A stretch of DNA of 64,000 bases from Blastobasis lacticolella. Lineage: Eukaryota > Arthropoda > Insecta > Lepidoptera > Blastobasidae. Position numbers and translations under genes: made by a program. Shown here piece by piece: positions 11,670-20,881 of this stretch. A model generated the notes under the pieces. The model was not told the DNA's origin. It did no database searches and saw only the letters and a list, made by a program, of their open reading frames with translations. How positions within the stretch are numbered: the stretch's first letter is position 1; every line of letters begins with the position of its first letter. The stretch covers positions 10,482,122 through 10,546,121 of the forward strand of contig LR990044.1 of the NCBI GenBank assembly GCA_905147135.1. Direction: 5' to 3'.

Positions 11670-11755
11670 AGTAATCTTATTATTTGCTGTTGTTGTTGAT
11701 TATAATAATGATGACCAATGAAAGCAGCATTATTACTGAATATCATTTATTGTTT

Positions 11756-12007
11756 GACGACCTGAGTGGTGCAATTAACATCGCAGTCTACCACGCAGAA
11801 GATCCCGGGTTCGATTCACAGCCGGACTGAAATGGAAATGATGAACTTCATTTTCTGTTACGGGTCTGTGTGTTATGTGCATAATAAGTTTAATTTAAAA
11901 ATATAGAAGTAGTTTATCGATCTTCTGGCACCCATAACACAAGCTTTGCTTACGTTGGGGCTAGATGGCGCTGTGTGAAATGTCCATGTATTTATTTATT
12001 TATATTT
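11756..12007 (+). mobile_element. SINE-T copy 2 (near full length)
   Basis: The head GACGACCTGAGTGGTGCAAT carries an A-box-like stretch, and GGGTTCGATTCAC near 11806-11818 is a good B box. The GATGAACTTCATTTTCTGTTAC block, the ACACAAGCTTTGCTTACG block and a (TTTA)n tail follow. It is the most complete plus-strand copy of this family in the window and serves as its local reference. Confidence 0.85.
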
Positions 12008-12400
12008 AATGAATAACACAATCCTCTTAAATTTCGCCATAATGAAACCGGGGCACTCCAATTTTCCGGCCACTTACAATTTTAAGCGACCGTTTTAACA
12101 TTAAAACGAATGTAGGCCAAACTAAAATGCTCATTAATTACTGCGCAGTGTCATAATGGCGATTAAATTACACGGACGGGGTACGCGTCGCGTCCCGTAC
12201 GTCGTAAATATGTCAGCGCGCTTTGCGGCCGCGCAACGGACTGCTGACTTTGTAATAATGCCTATTGATACTCATTGTTATAGCTCAAGCTAGGCGATAC
12301 GGGATATAAACCTGTCACAGGAATTTAGAGCTAGGCTGGAAATGTATTAGGGTTGTAGATGGAACTTAGTCTGGTAACCGGGTAATGGGTGTAGACGTGA

Positions 12401-12470
12401 GGATGCCGAAGACCGGAGTGGAGAACAAAGAGTAGGAACGCGGACCCTTGCAGAAGCCGGCATTGACCGG
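12401..12470 (+). pseudogene. RTE-type LINE C-terminal scrap
   Basis: GATGCCGAAGACCGG continues, after a one-base frame slip, into codons for W-R-T-K-S-R-N-A-D-P. This is the D-A-E-D-R...RKADP motif seen at 8740-8880. It is badly broken and only about 20 codons long. Confidence 0.5.
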
Positions 12471-13015
12471 TCGGATGACGGTGTGGGTAACCAGCGGAGT
12501 AGAAATGCTCCTATTGCGCCTATTACACTATCCTAAATTCAGTCGTCTTTCGTCAAATCGTTGGTTATTTGGAAAACCGGAACTGGTGTTAGCTGCACGG
12601 GTAATAGATAAATAATGGCGTGTGAAGTGTGTGAAGATTAATTCAATTTTTTTTTTATTTCATATATTAAGTATATATATTAGCTATAGTATTAAGTTAC
12701 ACATTGGATATCATTCTAGACTGTAAGAGCAGAGGCCCCGGGATCAATTCCTTGCCAGGCAGAAGCTGAAGAAGGTACAATTAAATGATTATTAATTTGT
12801 CATAAACATTTATTCACATATTTATTTATACCTATCCATCCACTACATCCAAAATACAGAAAATGCCAGCGCGGAGCAGATTGTGATGCAATAATAATTT
12901 CGTATGTAGGTCGTTTGAGCCACGGAAAATTAAACAGCCTAGGTTACGCGTAATATTTTGAGGGCAAAAGCTGCACTTTAAACCGCGGCAATAATTTAAC
13001 GTTATTTATTATGTC
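12471..13015. other. Unassigned DNA
   Basis: Nothing recognised. A GGCCCCGGGATCAATTCC stretch near 12733 resembles a decayed B box of a tRNA-type SINE, but no flanking family blocks support this. Confidence 0.4.
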
Positions 13016-13027
13016 ATCTAGTAAAAC

Positions 13028-13240
13028 GGCAGTCTAGTGGCAGCGTGCTTGCGAGACCGACCTAACCAAAGTTAAGCAACACACGCAGTGTCCAGGAACT
13101 GGAGGGTGACCGTTTTATACTTTGAGGCTAGTATAGAAATTCAGCGCCGTAACAAGCTCGATATTCAATTAGGTGTGCCTCCTAATGATAATAACGTAGC
13201 GAGGTTCACCGTAAGGTCTTCCGCCTTTTATTCTTATATT
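13028..13240 (+). mobile_element. 5S-rRNA-like SINE with target-site duplication
   Basis: The segment from about 13045 to 13115 aligns by eye with the internal promoter region of insect 5S rRNA. It has AGTTAAGCAACA, then a GCAGTGTC-AGGAACTGGA-GGGTGACCG stretch corresponding to the conserved GTCAGTACTTGGATGGGTGACCG region. A non-5S body follows. ATCTAGTAAAAC (13016-13027) and ATCTACTAAAAC (13241-13252) flank the unit as a 12-bp duplication with one mismatch. The arrangement of 5S-derived head, unrelated body and duplication is that of a SINE3-type element. A decayed 5S pseudogene alone would not explain the body. Confidence 0.6.
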
Positions 13241-13252
13241 ATCTACTAAAAC

Positions 13253-14381
13253 CTCAATACTCTCATAACGAAACAAAGCATCAAATTTACACAGAATCGG
13301 CAATAAATTCGACACATTGGCCATTAAAATTCATCGCTGCCAGTAACGGCACAATGGACACTATGAACGGGCCACTTCCCCACCTGTTCTACGGGTCACC
13401 TTGCAGGAGGCTGTTGCAAAAAGCCTTAGATACTTACAGGGAATATTTAAGTATTACGTTGCCATGTTCGAGAATATTGTTGTGTAGTTTGTATTACCTA
13501 TAAGGTTTGTAACAAAAACTGTCAGATCCGTAAAGGTATTTTCAGTAAAATATGTTAATTATTTTCTGACTAAAAACTCTTTTCTGGGATTTTAGTAAAT
13601 GCATTTGCACACCAGTGCATAAATTAAATCGTACACGTGATATAGGAGGTAGGTACTAACATCATTAGTTTACCTGTGACGCCTCGATATTTTATAAAAT
13701 CATCATCATCATCATCTTGGTCCTGAGTTCCGGTTGCGCTCCCGGTAACCTACATATAAAAGACACTGGTTCCCTAACAACAACTTTATGGGCAAATGTG
13801 TTGAAACAAATTAATGAAGTCCATAATTATTTTCAAATTGAAACCGTTGAAACGCTCAACGATATTAAAATACGCCCAACCTCACTGGACAGATTAACAT
13901 ACTTCCCAAAAGGGAAGTCATAGAACTAATCATCATTTCCATATTCCAGTTTATTTAAGCTTATTCACACATTATAGGTACGTTCGAAAAGTAAAACGCG
14001 AGTTTCGAACAAACGGGATAATTAATTCTAAAGTTATTTCTGGCTGTACAGAGGATACCCTTGGGCTGTGTGCCCCTCGTTATACTGCGGTATAATCTTT
14101 AAATTAATAAAGTGGATCGATTCTGTCGCAACCGGTATGTTTGTTGAGAGTCTTGTCACAGTGTAATCTAGCCGTGGACACTTGCAAATGAGTGGACATC
14201 AGTAGTCAGTGCCTCCGAGAAAATGTTGCGTCCTCTGTAAAATGCGATGACAAACACGCCAAAAGCTACGTTCATATTTGCCGGATTGCCATATGAAATA
14301 TTTGTTAAAAATTGTGTTAAGAGAAAAAGTGTGGTGGCCTTGTTGTACACTGTACCTACATTATGAACGTCGTTAAGTGCG
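13253..14381. other. Unassigned DNA
   Basis: A short ATC-trinucleotide run at about 13700-13716 precedes CTTGGTCCTGAGTTCCGG, which resembles a decayed minus-strand LINE or SINE 3' end. The rest shows nothing. Confidence 0.4.
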
Positions 14382-14423
14382 AATACTGACGACCGGGCGA
14401 AGTGGAGGAGGTTTGATAGGTAA
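14382..14423 (+). pseudogene. RTE-type LINE C-terminal scrap
   Basis: Thirteen codons read N-T-D-D-R-A-K-W-R-R-F-D-R and then TAA. This is the D-R-A-K-W motif of the RTE-like fragments at 4089 and 8740. It is too short to classify further. Confidence 0.45.
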
Positions 14424-17400
14424 GTACAGTGTCAATTACATAGACGAAGTACCAATAATTTTGGTTATGGTCTAAGTATACATTTTTTAAATAATTTCCT
14501 ATAATCCTAAACCATCTATCCAATCTAACTATGAAAATATTGATTAATGATAATAAGCTGACAGTGAAATAGCAAATCCCTCCACTAATTAGAGAAGGCT
14601 CCAGTCCAGCAGTGAATTCTGATGTACTGCAGATATGAAGTGAAGACGAGAAGTTTGCCAGTGAAGACTCTTCCGAGACCTAATTACGGTCCTAAACTGT
14701 TACAAAACAACAAAACGGTGCTAGAAAACTCCGCCTAACTAAAACGAGAACACATCGGTACCCATTGAATAGTAGCGCCAAGTTTTCTGCATAAGGAACG
14801 CCGCAGTCTCAGGACTCCAGCAAAACAAGTCCCGTGCGACGCGGCGACAGTATAAAAGGATGTTAATTGGTGTTCCTTTACTTTTCTGAACGTAATTGAG
14901 TCGTAACTAGGATGCTAGACAATGCCACGGAATAGTTACCGAAGACGCAGCTCAGCATTTGCATATAGAGGTCCTTAACTTGCGTCGAGATGCCTCAGTA
15001 ATTATGTTGCAGGGTCATTATGGGACGAGACATACATGTGTTCAATTATACCAATGATTACGGTTAAACGTTCTGAATAAATAAAGCCCCATTATGTTGT
15101 CGTTGAATTATTTTCGGATTTTATTAAAACAACAGACGGATTTATAGGTAAACGTCGTGGGCAACATAAATTTTATGCGCATCTGCCTAACATAATTAAT
15201 TTAATTTTAATAATATCATAATTAAAATTATATCCCTAGTTTTATTTTCTTTGTCATGTATCGCGTATTTGTCTAGTACCCGTGTGACAACGTGATGATT
15301 TAAAACACTTCATCCTTATTCGTATGCAATAAATTCCAGTGATCTGTGATCGTTTATGAAATAACAGCCAGGTTGTGGACTGGCGTCTCACCTGTTGGAG
15401 TGATGATGGGGCCGAAGATGCCTGCATCGAAACGTTCCATACACTCTGGCCTTGTTTAAATACTATTCTTTCAAACGTAACGTATTTCGTTTTTCTGTTT
15501 CAGCAGCTAGTGAACACTAGTATCAAGTGTAGATAGTTTGAAAATAATATTAATAAACTGTAATAAATACAAAGGGCGTATGAGACAGATACGTGCGTCT
15601 CTGCGTTTGCCTTTTCCCATATTTTACTGGAGATTTATACATTCGAAAGTTCCGCGATGCCGACAGCTATATTTCACAGGGTGATGATCACGTAATTGTA
15701 CCCTTTTTGTCCGTAATTTCCGTGGGATTGTACACGCGAACGACGTAAACAAATAGCCATTTACAGAAGCGTAAACCCTAAAAAACTGGTCGAAAACAAA
15801 AATTAAAACCTAAACCACGCTCGCCGTAAACATGTTTTCGAGCATTTATTACCGCAGGTATGTCTGTTGTTTGATCAACGAGAAACTGGCGAACTTTGTT
15901 CCCGACTGGAGCTCCAAACAAAGCTGACTAAAATAAAATATGAGCCACAAAGCGTTCTTGCGGCGGCTTTGTATCGTTTTCAATCTGCGTTATGAAAGCG
16001 GTGTAACCACTGGCCCCTACAAAGCAATATCGCTCGCAGCTTAATATATTAACTGCATTTTGGACGACGAATTTGCGGGGCACAGGTCGGTTTAACGCGT
16101 GCATTGCGCCCGCTTTGACGAACGTGTTTCGGGGCAGGGACACGCTTTGTTACGGCGACCTATTTTTGGGCTGACAACCGAATACTCCAGTTTAGCAGGA
16201 TTTCTATCAACGGCTGCAGAAGTTAAATAAAAAATGGAGTGTCTGCGAAGTAAACCTAGCAAAGTATGATACATAATATCTAAGTTAAGAAGCTAAAAAT
16301 TGTTTTTCCTATCCCCAACGTCTTCGAATAGCACCCCCAACCATAACTTTGAACAGGCAAATTGCCCAGTTTTTTCTCGACTTTACAAGGGAATTCTTTG
16401 TTTAACGAACTTCGCAAAACAATTTCACTCGCAAAATAAAATGAATTACTAGAAAATTGTTGCGAACGTTTAATAATATTTTAGCTCGCGTCGGGTTCAA
16501 AGTTTTAAGACGCGTTTTCTCGTTACGAGTTTGCGAGGGCGCAGGGCGGGGGCGACATCAAAGTGAATTAGCGAATGTTGTCTAGGGGCGTCCGTTTGTA
16601 AGCCGCTTTGAAGTTACACTACCTGCAGGGAACTCCGCTGAAATGTGCTAAACCGTGAGCTATTTTATTTTGATACTCGCATCTCGGCTCTACGCCCCTG
16701 GCGGTATTTTTATTTAAAAATTTAAATACAAACCGCAAGCCGTTACGCCACCCTTCCAAGTCAATGCTTTGTAGTTTACTGTTATTTATGGTTAATTTAA
16801 ACCCACTCCATTTTGCTTCGTAGCTTCTCTTGCACCGCCAACTTTTTCATAATTCATTTATTAATTCGCTATCTAATGGTTACATTGGCGTTAATACAAT
16901 TATTTGAACACACTAGTTGCCTTTCTAAGGCTTAGCGAGTTACATAATTATATGTGTCTAATTCTAACAACAAACCTCAAATATACAAAATTAAACCTAA
17001 ATAATTTCTTAACTCAATATCTGTTGGTTGACTGGTATAAAAGGCTAATTTAGCTTTAAGAGGGTAGTTGGAAATACCCGGGTTAAGACGTGAAATTGCA
17101 TTACTCGTCAATTAATTTATTTTAAAAATAGTTATAATTGTTGATAAGTTTAAACAAGTTATTAATTTGTGACAGTATATCATAACAAACAAGTGTTACG
17201 ATTTCTATGGTGCCAGTGTTTGTGGCAAAAAAGTTATTATAACGACACTAAAGTCGTAACGGTCGCCTTTGTTCGATCGAAATAAGAGGACAACGAAACA
17301 GGCGAGTATTGTTTATTTTGCTAGTTTTACTAACTTTCACGCACAGATTTAGTTAAGCCTATCTACGTACTGTAAAATATTTAGAATAGGTAATTTTATT

Positions 17401-17974
17401 AAGGACTTACTTCTATAATTATCGAAACAGATTGCATCTATCTTTCTACACCTACATACCTATTATACGTATTCATTCATAATTGATCCCTAAATAATTA
17501 TCGATTGTTATTACTACCGGTGAGTGAGTACCTACGCGATACGTATTGCACTCGTAGGTATCCAACAGATTGCCAAGCCGCGGAAATCGAAATTTTCGAG
17601 TTTATAGATTCATAGCTACTCACCTACTATATTTACGTAGATAGTCGCTGGTGGTAACCCCACGAACCCCACGAATTTGACTGTGGACGTATTCGCCTGC
17701 GTATTGGAGTGTTGTGTTTGGTTTGCCTACCTATACACTTATTAAACATAAAACACGCAATTTTAAACTGCACAGCGTTCACATTATCTAGTGAACAACG
17801 TTTATCCACTCACTAGGTCCAGTTTACCGGCTCTCTTCGCTTGACAATTAGTGGAAGCGAAGTAGAAGACAAAAAACATTGACCTCAGACAGCACTAACA
17901 CATACTGCACAGAAATAACAATATCGCATCAATACAAGACACAAGGCACATATTTCTCTGCGGTAGGTGCATGC
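14424..17974. other. 3.5 kb without recognisable repeats or genes
   Basis: This is the longest stretch in the window where I recognise no TE. Patches at about 15900-16250 and 16480-16760 are richer in CpG and G+C than their surroundings. A TATAAAAGG sits at 14851-14859 without any coding sequence behind it. The interval could contain unique regulatory DNA. I cannot show this from sequence alone. Confidence 0.45.
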
Positions 17975-18418
17975 GTCCGCCGTTTTTGCAGATTTGCTTT
18001 AGGTACAGAGTAGGTGCTAAACAGATACCTTCCTCTTTTTTACTCTTCATTCTAAGACCTCTCATCTAACTTTAACTTTAATTTATTATATAACGCCTGC
18101 CTTTCCCCTGTTTATCTTTCCCGCTTTGTATTTATCTTATTTTACTTTTTCCATTTTTTTATGCCATTTACGTTGTAATGTGGGTGGGTGGGTAGTTTGA
18201 CATACCCAGCTGGCTAGCGTGGTACTTAGGTGTAGACCGATAAGTGATAGGTGATTAACTGATAACAGATTCCTAATGTTTGTAGGTATTACTAGTTGTT
18301 GTCAGAATATTTTAATAATAGTCACTTAATAGCAGGGGCTCGTAAATTGGATTTACCATACCTCTTAAAACTGCTTGCATAATTGCTTATAGATACATAT
18401 TAAATAGGGATTGCCCAG

Positions 18419-18820
18419 CTAAATTAGCAAACTGTATTGCTGTTTGTTAACTATAGTTCGTAGGTATAAGTATAAGTATTAAGTCATTGTTTGACCACAT
18501 TAATATCAGTGAAATAAGTGAAATAATATAGATTATTTTTTAATGTTAAGTAAGTAGATAGTTAACAGGCTATTTTATTGTTTGTTTGCCAGTTAGTTGG
18601 TAATAACTGCTTGACTGGAGCCTTCTCCACAACAGTGGAGGGCTTTGCCATAATTATATTATATTTAGTTAAGTAGATATCTAAATTAGCAGTGTATGGT
18701 TTGTTTGCCATTTCATAGGTATAATTTAACTTATTGACTTGAGCCTCCTTCAAATCAGTGGAGCGCTTTGCCATAATATATAATATTTTGTTAAGTGGAG
18801 AACTAAATTAGCAGTTTATA
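18419..18820 (+). repeat. Diverged ~120-bp tandem units upstream of LINE ORF1
   Basis: Two clear units begin with TTGTTTGCC at 18582 and 18701 (period 119). Both run through a TTGAC-TGGAGCC, a CAGTGGAG-GCTTTGCCATAAT and a GTTAAGT block to CTAAATTAGCAGT at about 18681 and 18802. A more diverged third unit starts near 18419 (CTAAATTAGC, then TGTTTGTTAAC), and a partial one follows at about 18858. They lie directly upstream of ORF1, where a LINE promoter would be, so they may be 5'-UTR monomers. They could equally be older genomic tandem repeats that the LINE entered next to. Confidence 0.65.
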
Positions 18821-19051
18821 GTACGTATTAGAAAGTAATTAATAGATATTTAAATATTTGTTTGGGGTTGTTTGACTATTGACAAGGTTAAATAATATAG
18901 TATATTATTTATATATTTACAAACTATAGATTAGTCGGATTAATATTAAAGATAGCTTCACGTGTTCCTTCCTAATATTCGTGTTGGAATTTCTGCTGTC
19001 CCGGTTTGTTGTCAGTTTCAGGCCGCCCAGTGCTGACGAATACCTTCAAAT

Positions 19052-20881
19052 ATGGTGAAGACACGACGCGCTGCCTGCGAGGAGATCGAATGCAAGCTGC
19101 AGCTGGCGCTGGACGAGCTGAAATGCTCCAAAACTCTCTGCGACCAGCTGTTGGAGGAACGCATAGACGCAGAACAGGAGATCCAAAGCATCATTGGCAC
19201 TAACACTCAGTTAAAGAGTGAGCTTGCATCTATGCATAAGGAGTACTTGGAAGTAACCAGGGACAGAGACGAGATACGCAAAGTACTCACAGAACAGCAG
19301 ACCTGTCACAGGAATTACACAAGTGCCTTGAGCAGAATCTCAGAACTGGAGCTAGCTCTGAGCGAGGCTCACAATATCATAACAAAATATGAGCAGCGAC
19401 AGTCTTGCGATTCACACCAAAAATCCCAGTGTCTTTATGATGAATTAGTAGAACCAGAACATGATCACCAAGCAGTGTCTGAAAACACTTCTGACCTATG
19501 CAATTCCTGGAATGAGACCACATCAATGGCATCTTTACTTAATATAAATATAATTAAAAAATTAACGAAAAAGTTGCGAATTGATTTTGAAGATTGTAAT
19601 TCTAAATTGGTACGTGCGCAACAAACTCATACCACGGAGACACACGAGATGAATAAAAAAATAAAAAAGTTGCAAGTAGACTTAAAAATAGTAAATAGAA
19701 AATATAAAATAGCACAAAACGAAATCATTACTTGGAGAGAAGCTACCTCTGAAATGGTCAAATTGTCAAATGAAAACACGGACATGATCGAACGACTGAT
19801 GACTGCCAAAGAAGAGGAATGTGAGTGTGTCGCTTCGCAGCTTCAGCGCCCCGCGCCCCAGCCGCAAAACATTGTCGTCGCCCCCGAGGCGCACGCTGCG
19901 AGCACCGCGGCTCCTGCGGTGAACGTCGAGCCCGCGGGCGCCGGGTGTAAGGTGTTGGCCGCCCCGGCCGTCGCGACCACCTCTGCCACCGCGGCCCACA
20001 TCGTACCTGCTGTCGGCGGGCCCCCCAAAGCCTCAGCCGCCCCGGCCTTCGCGGCCACCTCTTATGCCGCCGCTGCGAGGAGAACGACGCGCTCTACAGC
20101 CCACGCGGCCTACATCCAGCCCGCGGTCGACGAGCCATTCAAGGCCACAGACGCACCGGCTATTGCGGCCACCTCCTATGCCACCATAGCAAGGAGATCG
20201 ACGCGCTCTACGGCCCCCGCGGCCCACATCCAGCCGGCGGTCGTCAGGCCCCACAAGACCCCAGCCGCCCCGGCCGTCGTGGCGACAACGAGATTGGCGG
20301 GCACTACGGACACGGCAAAGAGTTCAATACGCACCATAATATATTCCGATTCGCTTGGCAAAGGCATGGGCATATTAATAAGTAATGATGTCAATACATC
20401 TGTTTGTAATCATTGTTTGCCAAACCGATCATTTAATGAGATAATAAATATAGCTAGTCAACAATGTAATGAAGACCGTACCAATATTATAGTAATGGTC
20501 GGAAATAGCATGGGAATAACTAGAAATGATATCGTAGAGAGTTTTCAAAAAATTCAGTCCCATAATTTTAATAAAATTACTTTGTGTGCTTTCCCATACA
20601 CAAATAATGACCCTAAGTTAAATAGACGTATTCATAGACTGAATACATGTTTATATAATTTGACTCGTTATAGTAACGCATTTACATTTTTTGACATCAA
20701 CAAATTTGTTGGCAATATTATTTGTACAAATGATACATTGTATCTCAAGCAAAAGGACAAAAAGTATATTGCTACATTGTTAGCTTATAATATTAATTGT
20801 TATAACAATATTAGCGTAAGTAGGATTGACCAGGGCTCCTGCATGTTATCATCTAAGGACAAAGGATGCTCTTTAAACTAG
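19052..20881 (+). CDS. LINE ORF1 protein: coiled coil, Ala/Pro repeats, SGNH-like domain
   Basis: A 609-residue ORF1 protein, expected to bind the LINE RNA and form particles with ORF2. Residues about 8-118 and 165-265 are charged heptad-rich helices that should form coiled coils. Residues 266-418 are Ala/Pro-rich with 38-residue repeats. Residues about 425-575 resemble the SGNH/GDSL esterase fold found in CR1-group ORF1 proteins: Y-S-D433-S434-L-G-K-G for block I, V-M-V-G-N-S (481-486) for block III and F-D548-I-N-K551 for block V. In block V the usual catalytic His is replaced by Lys, so enzymatic activity is doubtful. No zinc knuckle is seen. The start chosen is the first ATG of the open frame. 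Base composition shifts from GC-rich (N terminus and repeats) to AT-rich (SGNH part), which suggests a mosaic origin. The stop overlaps ORF2 by 16 nt. Confidence 0.9.
   Translation: MVKTRRAACEEIECKLQLALDELKCSKTLCDQLLEERIDAEQEIQSIIGTNTQLKSELASMHKEYLEVTRDRDEIRKVLTEQQTCHRNYTSALSRISELELALSEAHNIITKYEQRQSCDSHQKSQCLYDELVEPEHDHQAVSENTSDLCNSWNETTSMASLLNINIIKKLTKKLRIDFEDCNSKLVRAQQTHTTETHEMNKKIKKLQVDLKIVNRKYKIAQNEIITWREATSEMVKLSNENTDMIERLMTAKEEECECVASQLQRPAPQPQNIVVAPEAHAASTAAPAVNVEPAGAGCKVLAAPAVATTSATAAHIVPAVGGPPKASAAPAFAATSYAAAARRTTRSTAHAAYIQPAVDEPFKATDAPAIAATSYATIARRSTRSTAPAAHIQPAVVRPHKTPAAPAVVATTRLAGTTDTAKSSIRTIIYSDSLGKGMGILISNDVNTSVCNHCLPNRSFNEIINIASQQCNEDRTNIIVMVGNSMGITRNDIVESFQKIQSHNFNKITLCAFPYTNNDPKLNRRIHRLNTCLYNLTRYSNAFTFFDINKFVGNIICTNDTLYLKQKDKKYIATLLAYNINCYNNISVSRIDQGSCMLSSKDKGCSLN
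19961..20279 (+). repeat. 114-bp in-frame tandem repeats inside ORF1
   Basis: Codons starting at residues 330 and 368 open two copies of a 38-residue unit of the form APA-x-AATSYA-x-x-ARR-(T/S)-TRSTA, then AA-x-IQPAV-x-x-P-x-K. A shortened copy precedes it from residue 304, and a partial copy follows from 406. At DNA level the period is 114 bp, starting at 20039 and 20153, and the segment is strikingly GC-rich against its AT-rich surroundings. Length variation between LINE copies is expected here. Confidence 0.8.

Noticed and set aside
13717..13923. 68-codon ORF after an ATC run
   Set aside because: Its first codons resemble a decayed repeat end, the rest is AT-rich without motifs, and no neighbouring exon is seen.
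14851..14859. TATAAAAGG as a gene promoter
   Set aside because: No ORF, initiator or exon follows within a reasonable distance. A single TATA match in AT-rich DNA is weak evidence.
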